Assembly (NCBI GenBank): GCA_963921195.1 | Contig: OY992540.1 | Location: forward strand, 133,598,694 to 133,662,693 | Source of the DNA: Pegoplata infirma | Taxonomy: Eukaryota; Arthropoda; Insecta; Diptera; Anthomyiidae | DNA: 64,000 nucleotides | Direction of reading: 5' to 3' | In this document: in pieces, positions 55,474-64,000 of the stretch | Numbering within the stretch: the stretch's first letter is position 1 | Layout of the letters: every line of letters begins with the position of its first letter | The notes under the pieces: model-generated | Database searches by the model: none | What the model was told of the DNA's origin: nothing | The model's input: the letters and a program-made list of their open reading frames with translations, nothing else | Translations under genes and position numbers: made by a program

Positions 55474-56905
55474 CACGGTGAGCTTAGCGATGTTTAGGTT
55501 GAACTTTAGTGGCGACGAAAAGTGTAAGCGCAGTTCGATTTCTACAAGATTTAATGTCACAAAACTTTTAACAGCGAAATCGTAGCTGCTCGCATTTGCG
55601 AGATAACGCGAATTTAGTGTTTTTGTATTTTTTTAAATTTTGACATTAAAGTTTTTTAAATATTTTCAAAAACTGAGTATACAGTTTTAATTGTACTTAT
55701 TTAAAGGTAACAAAACAGTAAACATCAAAATCCTGTCTTCTTTAGTTCGCGAGAAATCGCGAAATTAATTTTTTGCTGTTCTTATTTTCGTTTTTTATCT
55801 TTAGATAGATTTCTTTAAAATTTCGTAAAAACATGGTATGCAGTTTTACTTGTGCTTGATAAAAGGTCACACAGCTGTTGACATCGAAATTGTAGGTGTT
55901 AAATTTCGCGAGATATCGCGTAATTACATAATTTTTTTTTATTATTTATTTATATTTTAAACCCGGTTCTTTAGAAATAATAAAAAAAAGTGGTCTGCAT
56001 ACCACTTTGATTTGAGCATGTTGGAAGACATTAAAACTGCCCACAAAAAAAATTATAGCTGTTTACTTTCGCGAGAAATAGCGAAAAACAGTGTCTTTGG
56101 GGTATTTCTTGTTTTGATAAATAAAAGAAGTTTCTTTAACATTTTTCAAAAACACGAAATGCAGTTTGATTTGCTATTGATTAACAGTGATAAGGCTGTT
56201 AACATTTAAATTCTAGCTGTTCAATTCTTCGAGATATCGCTAAAAAAAAATCGCTAAACTACTATTTATTCATTACTTTGTGTTATTTTTGGTCTGTAAA
56301 AACATTTACTTTAATTAACGACAAAAATGTGGTATGCAGTTTGAATTCGAGGTTATTAAAGTTGACAAAACTGCAAGCAGAAAAATTATAGATGATCAAT
56401 TTCCCGAGAAATTGCAAAATTACTGTTCAAGCTTTTATATTAATTAGTTTATTTTTTCTTTAATCTCTAAAATAAAGGAAAAAAATCAAGAAACGACAAA
56501 TATATTGTATGCATTTTGAATTTTATGTGGTTATAGTTGGTAAAATTGCTCAAATCAATATCTTGACTACTAATTTACGCGAAAAATAAAATTTTTTCCA
56601 ATTTTTTATTTTTTTTTAATTTGTCGATTTTTCGCGAAATTGAGAAGATATGATTTCGACTGTTTTGTGACCTGTTAATAAATACAATTAAAACTGCATA
56701 CTCGGTTTTTGATGATTTTTTAAAAACTTCATTGTCAAAATTTTATAAAATATAAAAACACTAATTTCGCGATATCTCGCGAATGCGAGCAGCTACGATT
56801 TCGCTGTTAACAGTTTTGTGACATTTAATCAAGTAGAAATCGAACTGCGTTTACACTTTTCGTCGACACTTAAGTTGAACCTAAACATCGCTGAGGCTCA
56901 CCGTG
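55474..56905. mobile_element. Foldback element with a TCGCGA-rich tandem core (CTGA flanks)
   Basis: Arms of about 250 bp: CACGGTGAGCTTAGCGATGT / ...ACATCGCTGAGGCTCACCGTG, with TTCGTC.CCACT-type and GATTTCGCTGTTAA words in mirror. CTGA stands on both sides (55470-55473 and 56906-56909), a possible 4-bp duplication. Between the arms are about six units of 150-175 bp, each with a TTTCGCGAGA.ATCGCGAAA palindrome, an ACATGGTATGCAGTTT block and a GGTCACA.AGCTGTTGACAT block. Confidence 0.75.
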
Positions 56906-56909
56906 CTGA

Positions 56910-57013
56910 ATAGAGTTGTGATATTTTGCATATGAGTTACCCTTAGGGGACCGACACTTTTGGCAGGTATTAGAATTTTATCAAAGAGAAAAGTCCAAAA
57001 ACGAGCCACACTA
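56910..57013. other. Short unassigned gap
   Basis: Single-copy-looking sequence with no feature seen. Confidence 0.3.
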
Positions 57014-57964
57014 CACACAGAAAAAAAAAACATGTTTGGAACATGATTGCAGCACACCAAATCACCCATTATGAAGGGGCAACATAGTACACTCAAAATA
57101 ATAACTCTGTAAAATACTCTGTAAAATGACTGTAATCTCAATTTAACAGATATTTGACAGAGTTTTCTGTTAAAATACAGATTTAAAGAAAATACTTCGT
57201 ATTTTGTTGTGACAAAAAAACAAAGTTTCATCTGTTATATTACTTTTAACTTTGTAATCTTAATTTTACAGATAATTAACAGAGTTTTCTGTTAAAATGC
57301 AGATTTAAGCGAAATACTCTGTATTTTTTTATAACCAAAAAACTTAGTTTTATCTGTATTTTAACTTATTCTATGCAATCTTAATTTCATAGTTAAAAAC
57401 TAAGTTTTCTGTAAAAACACCACAATTTTATCTGTTTTTTTTTTAGGAAAATGTTAAAAAAGTACAAAAAAAACTTATTTAAAAATCTTTTAAAAATTTT
57501 ACAAAATAACTAAACTCTGTAAATTTACAGAGCTTTTTCTGTAAAATTTTGGTTGCATCAAATGCTTTTTACAAATATATGTAAATTTATAGCGTTTTTC
57601 TTTGTTAAATGGTGTTTTATTTAACAAATATTTTACTAGAAACTCTGTAAATTAACAGTTTTTTTTTGTTAAAATCATTTTACAGAGTTTTATAGTAAAA
57701 TTACCAAGAAATGTTGCTAGCTGGAAAAGTATGGTGTACTCTGTTAAATTAGCAGAGTTTTTCTGTAATTTAACAGAGTTATTATTTTGAGTGTATGGTT
57801 GATCCATTTGATTGTGATAATCATACTATGATCATCAACAATTATAAAATGACAAAATTTGATCATACAATTATCAGCGAAGATCATAATATTATTGTTA
57901 AGTTATCAATCATACTATGTTGCCCCTCCATTATGGTTGTCGCAATCATGTTTTTCTCTGCGTG
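57014..57964. mobile_element. CACRCAGAGAAAA-terminal MITE (TA TSD), carrying a family C copy
   Basis: CACACAGAAAAAAAAAACAT at 57014 mirrors ATGTTTTTCTCTGCGTG ending 57964, with TA at 57012-57013 and 57965-57966. The inner arms GGGGCAACATAGTA / TACTATGTTGCCCC lie on both sides of the nested MITE. The remaining interior repeats CATACTATGATC/AATTATCA words. Confidence 0.8.
57090..57793. mobile_element. CACTC-terminal MITE, family C copy 4 (TA TSD)
   Basis: CACTCAAAATAATAACTCTG to ...GAGTTATTATTTTGAGTG with TA at 57088-57089 and 57794-57795. Opposite in orientation to copies 2 and 3, judged by its interior. Nested in the element at 57014-57964. Confidence 0.88.
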
Positions 57965-57966
57965 TA

Positions 57967-58331
57967 GTATTCACAGAGCTATGTCTTTTGTATTTTTAAT
58001 CTTCTAGATTTTTAAATTTAAGTAGCCATACATTTGTTGTGGAATAACTCATATGCAAATTTGCATTAAGTATTGTTTTGAATACAAATTAACAAATTAA
58101 TAATTTAAATAAATTTAACCTTTATCGAATACGAAAGAAACTTAAAATGATAACTGCTGTTGGAAGGACATAATTTCTCCCAGCAAAATGTTTGGTTACA
58201 TCACATTCTTCTCCAACACCAGATTTTTTGATGCAAAAATATTTCATATTTGTGCTGTTTTTGTCTGGAAATGCACTTGGGAACCCGTGTTATTTCAAAA
58301 ACTACTCAAAAACTTAAGTTTTGGAAGTCTG
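57967..58331. other. Gap without a recognised gene
   Basis: CCCAGCAAAATGTTTGGTTA at 58188 looks like one terminus of a CCCAGCAAAA element, but no partner end follows. Nothing else seen. Confidence 0.4.
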
Positions 58332-59109
58332 CACTCAAAATAATAACTCTGTAAAATTACAGAAAAACTCTGTTAATTTAACAGAGTACACCATACTTTT
58401 CCAGCTAACAACATTTCTTGGTAATTTTACTAAAAAACTCTGTAAAATGATTTTGACAGAAAAAAAATGTTAATTTACAGAGTTTATAGTAAAATATTGG
58501 TTAAATATGAAAGCTTTTTTACAGCGAAAACTCTGTAATTTGACCATAAAACTCTGTAAATTGATTTGGACAAAAAAACTTAATTTACAGAGTTTCTAGT
58601 AAAATATTGGTTAAATAAACCACCATTTAGCAAAGAAAACTATGAAATTTACATATATTTGATGCAAAAAAAAATTTACAGAAAAACACTCTGTAAATTT
58701 ACGGAGTTTAGTTAAATGCATGTTATTTTGTAAAATTTTTGTAAAGATTTCTGAAAAATAAATTTTGATAACTTTTTCTGCTACTTTTTCAACTTTTTCT
58801 CAAAAAAAATTACAGATAAAATTTTGATGTTTGGTAACAAAAACAAAAACTACTCAAAACAGAAAACTTTTTTGGTTATAAAAAAATACGAAGTATTTTG
58901 CTTAGATCTGTATTTTATCAGAAAACTCTGTTAATTATCTGTAAAATTAAGATTACAAAGTAAAAAGTAATATAACAGAGGATACTTTGTTTTTTTGTCA
59001 CAACAAAATACAAAGTTTTTTCTTTAAATCTGTATTTTGACAGAAAACTCTGTCAAATATCTGTTGAATTGAGATTACAGTCATTTTACAGTGTATTTTA
59101 CAGAGTTAT

Positions 59110-60512
59110 TAGTGCCTACGGTCAGTACCGTAGTACCGGGAATACCGGTATTCCCGGTTCTCGGTATTACCGGGAAATGGTACCGGTTTCCCGGTTCTTA
59201 ATTCATTCCCGGTATTCCCGGGAATACCGGTATTCCCGGTTCCGGTTCTGACGGTATTCCCGGGACTACCGGTATGTATATTTTGTAAAATTCAATTTTT
59301 ATACCCTCCACTCTAGTGATAGAGGGTATATATAAGTTTGTCATTCCGTTTGTAACACCTCGAAATATTGGTCTAGGACCCCATAAAGTATATATATTCA
59401 TGATCCTCGATCGATTTTAAGACGATCTAGCGATGTCCGTCCGTCCGTCCGTCCGTCCGTCCGTCCGTCCGTCCGTCCGTCTGTCCGTCTGTCTGTCTGT
59501 CTGTCTGTCTGTTGAAAACACGCTAACTTTTGAAAGACTTTACGGAGACTCCTGAAGTTTGGCATATATGTTGGGCATTTACCTGGTCAGGTTGGTATTG
59601 CAATCCAGCGAAATCGGTCCAGTGGTTCAAAAGTTATGAGCAAAAGACTGAATTTCGGCAAGGGTTTTTCATGAATTTTTGAGATAAAAAGCACTATAAC
59701 TTTCGAAAAGCAATTCTGAGGATGCTGAAGCTTGGCATATATCTTTTGCGTTCCTCCAGCCTCTGTCGTATTGAATTTCAGCCAAATCGGTCCAGTGGTT
59801 CAAAAGTTATTAGCAAAACCGTGAATTTCAGATTAGCTTCACCTTAAATTCACGTGTTGAAAACCCGTTGAACCTGTTTTAAAAACATTGGTTAGTCACA
59901 AAAATATTTTACAACGTATTTTTGTCACTCAAAAATATTTTTATACCAAAACAAAAAAAATACACTCGAAAAAAATTGTACACTAAAAAAAAAATTTTAC
60001 ACTCAAAAAAAAAATTAGTAAATAATTTTTTTTTTTTTCAAAAATTACTAAAAAAAAAAATTTTTAAACAAAATAAAATATTTCTAATCAAAACTGTTAT
60101 TTTTTTCACGTTAGAAAATTTATTATCACTTAAAATGGGCATTGTGGAGGGTATTCATAGATTCGGCCAAGTCGAATTTAACTTTTCTACTTGTTTTCTT
60201 TGCTTTTACCAAAAAATACAAAACATGTGAAAAATACCATTTCCATTTAATTTTTTGAAGTTAAGAAAAAACAGTTACATGATTTTCAAATAATTTTAGA
60301 AACACAACTAAATATTTTTTAAATACTGATTAAATGGTGTAATTTAAATATTTTATAGTATAGTATTTTTTTGGTTTTTGAGAACCGGTACTAGGATCAG
60401 AACCGGGAATACCGGTATTCCCGGGAATATATCTAGAACCGGGAAACCGGTACCAGAACCGGGAATACCGGTATTCCCGGGAATACCGAGAACCGGGAAA
60501 TGGGGGGCACTA
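59110..60512. mobile_element. hAT element with ACCGGGAATACCGG arrays (8-bp TSD AGAGTTAT)
   Basis: TAGTGCC at 59110 and GGCACTA ending 60512, with AGAGTTAT exactly repeated at 59102-59109 and 60513-60520. Both subterminal zones (59128-59275 and 60384-60500) are GC-rich runs of the palindromic word ACCGGGAATACCGGTATTCC and variants, very unlike the AT-rich surroundings. The centre contains the HINE at 59299-60193. No transposase. Confidence 0.88.
59299..60193 (-). mobile_element. HINE/mini-me-like repeat, complete, minus strand
   Basis: TTATACCCTCCACTCTAGTG to CTACTTG at 60193, with an 85-bp (GTCC/GTCT)n tract at about 59436-59511. It has the uninterrupted block GTTCAAAAGTTATGAGCAAA (about 59622-59643) that serves as empty site for the hAT at 35559-38446. 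Confidence 0.8.
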
Positions 60513-60532
60513 AGAGTTATTATTATGAGTCT

Positions 60533-61944
60533 GGGTTTTAAAAAAATTTGTTGGGTTGTCAAGTTTTATATGCATACAAAAAAAAAAATTGTACAATTTA
60601 CAAAAAAAAATTGTGTAATTTGCCAAACAATAACGAGCTTTTAACATGTTTGTTATTACATGGTTTATATGTATTATTTTAGTTGTTGTTTAACTTTTTT
60701 GTAATATTTTTTACGTAGTTTTATTATTATTTTATGTTTTTTAGTTTTTTTTTTTAGTTTTAACTAAAAAGACAATGACAATAAGACAAGAAATTATTTT
60801 TCTTTTCTTCGTATTTCAGTCTCAATGACGCCTGTTTGTCCTTTGAAGGACAACGAAACACAAAAAAAAACTTTATTATTTATAAGAAAAATATGTTTTT
60901 TATTTTATACTAAATGTATGTTAATCTAAAGCAAGTAAAAATGGTTTATTTGGTTGTGGCAAATCAAAAAAATCCTCTACAATTCTGTAGAATTTTCAAG
61001 ATTTTTTTATACCCACCAACTACAGTCAAACCGTGTGTAACGCATCGAAATATGGATCTGGGACTCCATGAAGTATATTGTCTTTTCCATGAAACAAACA
61101 ACACGAGAAAAAAGGAAATTTTTTTACATTGGGTCTCTAGTGATAGAGGGTACACTTACAGTTGACACAACATGAAGGCAAATGTCATCGTTTAAATGCG
61201 CCCGCTTAAATGTTTCGCACGTGAATGTTTAACTTTGTAGAAATTATTTATAAACTCGCTAGTTGTTCTCACGTTTTTTGTCTTCATAAACTTCTCATTT
61301 TCAGTGCCACTTTTGAGCGGTGTCATTCCAATAAAATTAAATTATAAAATTAAGGGGAAATCGTTAAAGAATGCCTTGACTTTCTTATATATTTTTTTTT
61401 TAATGCGCTTGATTGACTTTTACACAACGGTCACTATTTGTTAGCTAATCAATTTATCCTTACTTAATGTGCAAGTAGTGTTGCGATTGGAAAATGCCAT
61501 AGTGTAAATTTGCCCGCTTAAATGCTTTCAAATTGCCATTTTTGTAAAATTTATGAGTCAAAGAAGTTTGAGCTAAGAAACAAGCTCCAAATTTTAGAAA
61601 ATTCGATATCTTGTGAAAGGGTCATCTAAAAATCGAAAAATTTACCACTCATACTTAACTGGTTTCTCGGCCAATATTTCGCTGAGTTACAAACGGAATG
61701 CCAAATTTATATACCCTATCTAAGTAATTAGTAAAACAAGAAAAAAGATGTTATCTGTCACTTTTTGTTTTAAATATTTAAGGATTTCATTAAAAAAAAA
61801 CAATTGAAATAGTAAACGAAACTTTATCTACCTTTCTTGTTAAACAAATTTCTTGTACAAGGGAAGTCTTCCTAGAGTCTTCATGAAATATGTTAAGCCA
61901 GATCTGGAAGCGTAATGCCGAAGTAGTAGTAATCGGTAAATTAC
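60533..61944. other. Gap with HINE and family F remnants, no complete gene
   Basis: HINE pieces at about 61009-61160 (ACCCACCAACTACAGTC, GTGTAACGCATCGAAATATG, TCTCTAGTGATAGAGGGTA) and 61663-61725 (ATATTTCGCTGAGTTACAAA). A family F interior piece is at about 61555-61650 (AAAGAAGTTTGAG, AAATTCGATATCTTGTG). The sequence from about 61850 belongs to the minus-strand frame described at 61848-63998. Confidence 0.5.
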
Positions 61945-62354
61945 TAGAGTCCGACCGAAACCAGTTTTCGAGGCCGAACCGAAACCGAACCGAATATTCC
62001 GCCGAAAAATTAATATTCGGCCGAAACCGAACCGAAACCGAAACTTTAAAAAAAAATTACCGCCTGGCATGAATAAAATTATTAAAAAGCATATAATGCT
62101 TTTAAACCATAGGAATTGTTGTATTTTTGAAAAAAATATATTATTTAAAAAAACTTACAAAAAAATTGTATATTTCGTTTGTAGATTAGGAAAAAATAAT
62201 TTTTGAACTGAAACAGTTTTACATTTATTGCATAAACTTGTAACATTTTCTTCAATTGAACTGAAACAAGTGTAATGAAATACGAAATCAAAAAATTCAG
62301 CGACTTTTTTACATATTTTTTAAAATATCAAAAAGTTTCGGTTTCGGCTAATAT

Positions 62355-63762
62355 CCCAGCAAAACTTTGGTAATGGGTAGTGATTATATAACACATTACC
62401 AGGTAATGTATATACCTTATTTGTAGCATTATTTTAGGATGTCTTACCAAACATTTGTTCCACAACGTATTATTTTCAAGTGAAAAATAATGCATTACTA
62501 ATAATTTGCTACGTAATGCATGATTATTGGAAAAAATGTATTTCATATTTGTTATTTCTAAACATTACATCATGGATGACTTATATTTGGTTACATTATG
62601 TATTATTTGAAAGTTTGAAATAATGCATTATTTATAATTGAATGCATAATGCATTACAATAACATAAAAAATAATAATTTTATAAAAAAATGCATAAGTT
62701 AAAACTAGAGATGGGCTCACGACAGGAAATTTCTAACGACACAAACTCATGAGCAGGGAAACCAAAAATATGCAGTATCATGTTTTTTCCTGTGCATTTT
62801 ATTGATAAATGGGCAAGGTATTTATCCGTTTCAGAAGTTTTTAAGAAATCTGGCATCGATTTGTTAGAGCATATTTTTGCATATTTAAGCCTTAAGAGCA
62901 TATTTTTGCATATTTTAGGTTTAAGAGCATATTTTAGCATAAGAGCATATTTTTAGAGCATATTTTCAATTTTTAGAGCATTTTTCCACTTTTTTGAGCA
63001 TTTTTTTACATTTTTAGGGCATTTTTTTACATTTTTAGAGCATTTTTTTTTTTCATTTTTAGAGCATTCTTTTCGAATATTTTTTATGACACCATTTATT
63101 TTTAAATTTTTTATCCAACAAGGATGATTTTTTTCAACAATTACGGAATTGTGACGATTGACTCCCCTTTGGCCTGTTCTTGCTTCATATCGGTATATGA
63201 AACTATGTTTTCTTTAGATTCAGCAACTTGGTAGAAAATATTAAATATAAACGGTATTTGGAGGGTCTATTCTCTAACAAATTGTAAAAAACACCGCAAA
63301 AAAAGGGACATAATTTTTTTAAGAGCATATTTTTATTGTTTTTAGAGCATATTTTCCGTTTTTAAGGGCATTTTTTAAGCGCATAAAACGTGTTTTAAGA
63401 GCATATTATTGGTTTCCCTGCTCATGAGCATATTTTATCTACTTGCACTCACTTACAATCACGTGAGTAAATTTAATACAAAATTACTTTTTCACTACTC
63501 GTAACACCTTATATATTATCTTCTGGTATGCTATATTATTTCATTTCTCGTAACCTATAAAATATCATATATTTTACACCTTACTCGTATTCTTCGTTAT
63601 AAATTTATAACTTATTTTATACCTTACTGGTATTCTATGTGATAATGTGGATGCATTACTTTGAGTCTCATCGCCTGTTAAAATCATCAATGCTGCAATG
63701 TATAAAATAAGAGATCCTATACCATATTTTATACCTTATTTGGTAATCTAAGTTTTGCTGGG
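62355..63762. mobile_element. CCCAGCAAAACTT-terminal element (AT TSD) nested in the hAT
   Basis: CCCAGCAAAACTTTGGTAAT at 62355 and ...TAATCTAAGTTTTGCTGGG at 63762, with AT on each side. The joined flanks (GGCTAATATTCGGCC) restore the AATATTCGGCC word of the hAT array, confirming a 2-bp duplication. The interior has TAATGCATTA / ATACCTTA words in both orientations, and itself contains the hAT MITE at 62754-63420. Confidence 0.8.
62754..63420 (-). mobile_element. hAT-type MITE, family A copy 2 (8-bp TSD CTCATGAG)
   Basis: CAGGGAAACCAAAAATATGC to ATTGGTTTCCCTG, with the palindromic CTCATGAG exactly duplicated at 62746-62753 and 63421-63428. Inverse orientation to copy 1 (2207-2843), sharing the AAATCGATGCCAGATTTC block and AATATGCTCT arrays. 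It lies in a stretch with TAGAGATGGGCTCACGA (62706) and CACTCACTTACAATCACGTG (63444), perhaps another decayed hAT. Confidence 0.9.
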
Positions 63763-64000
63763 ATTCGGCCAAAATTTTGCCGAACACAGAAGAAACCCCA
63801 TTATTCTGCCGAAACCGAGACCGAAACCGAATACTCGGTCGGACTCTATAAATTACTCCTACTTGCGAAACCTTTACAAAGTTCGATTGTGCTGTGTGAA
63901 AAAATCGATTCTTCAAAGAAAATTTGCACGTGCGAGTAGAATTTATATTGCTATCGAATTTGGCAATTAGTTCACCAGCCTGGTGTGTTTCATCAAATAC

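Larger units (their letters stand above)
58332..60531. mobile_element. CACTC-terminal MITE, family C copy 5, split by a hAT element
   Basis: CACTCAAAATAATAACTCTG at 58332. The right end is broken after ACAGAGTTAT (59109) and resumes at TATTATGAGTC (60521-60531). TG lies outside both ends. Joining across the hAT and removing one copy of its 8-bp duplication restores the normal family terminus. Confidence 0.82.
61945..63848. mobile_element. hAT element with CCGAAACCGAA arrays (8-bp TSD TAAATTAC)
   Basis: TAGAGTCCGACCGA at 61945 and TCGGTCGGACTCTA ending 63848, with TAAATTAC duplicated at 61937-61944 and 63849-63856. Both subterminal zones carry CCGAAACCGAACCG / AATATTCGGCC words. Without its nested elements it is about 490 bp. 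No transposase. Confidence 0.9.
61848..63998 (-). pseudogene. Unidentified minus-strand frame interrupted by the nested hAT stack
   Basis: On the minus strand a frame is open from the window edge (63998) down to 63857. Skipping the element at 61945-63848 and one 8-bp duplication, it continues without shift or stop to TAA at about 61848-61850: 82 codons in all. The restored part contains NRFFHTAQSNFVKVSQ and HYASRSGLTYFMKTLG. I do not recognise a family. Local base composition is less AT-rich than the surroundings. It may be a host exon, an old transposon frame, or chance. Confidence 0.3.

Overview
This window looks like repeat-dense intergenic or heterochromatic DNA from an AT-rich insect genome, most likely a cyclorrhaphan (higher) fly. 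The evidence is compositional and by family: Jockey-, I- and R1/LOA-type LINE remnants, ITmD37E-type mariner copies, many hAT and TA-inserting MITEs, and at least nine copies or pieces of a repeat with (GTCY)n tracts that resembles the mini-me/DINE-1-like (Helentron-associated, HINE) repeats of Diptera. No complete host gene is recognisable. Almost every long open frame is a transposon piece or a chance frame in lysine/phenylalanine-rich low-complexity DNA. The assignment to flies is inference.

Layout. 1-1730: two LINE 3' ends in tandem. 2.2-7.4 kb: a hAT MITE, then a TA-inserting element carrying a HINE and two CACTC-terminal MITEs, then a second hAT MITE. 7.9-10.1 kb: a 20-bp tandem array and an AT-only element nested in an inverted repeat. 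10.5-21.1 kb: foldback and MITE insertions, including a 4.6-kb inverted-repeat element. 21.1-22.4 and 27.6-28.9 kb: two dead copies of one DD37E transposon in opposite orientation. 22.8-27.0 kb: a HINE split by an AT-palindrome element, which is itself split by a 3.2-kb hAT element containing a further copy of the first family. 29.6-34.9 kb: HINE and MITEs. 34.9-40.2 kb: a degenerate tandem repeat split by a HINE containing a hAT containing a 2.1-kb palindrome, and by a tRNA-derived SINE containing another HINE. 41.6-54.7 kb: an R1/LOA-type LINE split by a 10.5-kb Helitron-like element whose core is a palindrome with arms of about 2.96 kb. 55.5-64 kb: a foldback with a TCGCGA tandem core and three nested stacks of DNA elements.

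The useful property of the window is that many insertions can be read base by base, because an uninterrupted copy of the host repeat lies elsewhere in the window or in the other arm of a palindrome. This gives direct target-site evidence. 8-bp duplications, mostly fitting nTnnnnAn, mark the hAT elements. TA (occasionally CA or TG) marks the CAC- and TGRGGC-terminal MITEs. A variable 2-bp duplication marks a CCC...GGG class. No clear duplication is seen at the HINE, and an exact A|T insertion with TC...CTAG ends marks the Helitron. None of the non-autonomous elements encodes a recognisable transposase, so they would have depended on enzymes supplied from elsewhere.

Most notable candidates: the Helitron-like element carrying the giant palindrome; the CCC...GGG palindrome-rich family with 2-bp variable duplications, which I cannot place in a known superfamily; the hAT families, each with its own subterminal motif array; and an 82-codon minus-strand frame near the right edge that is restored when a nested hAT stack is ignored.
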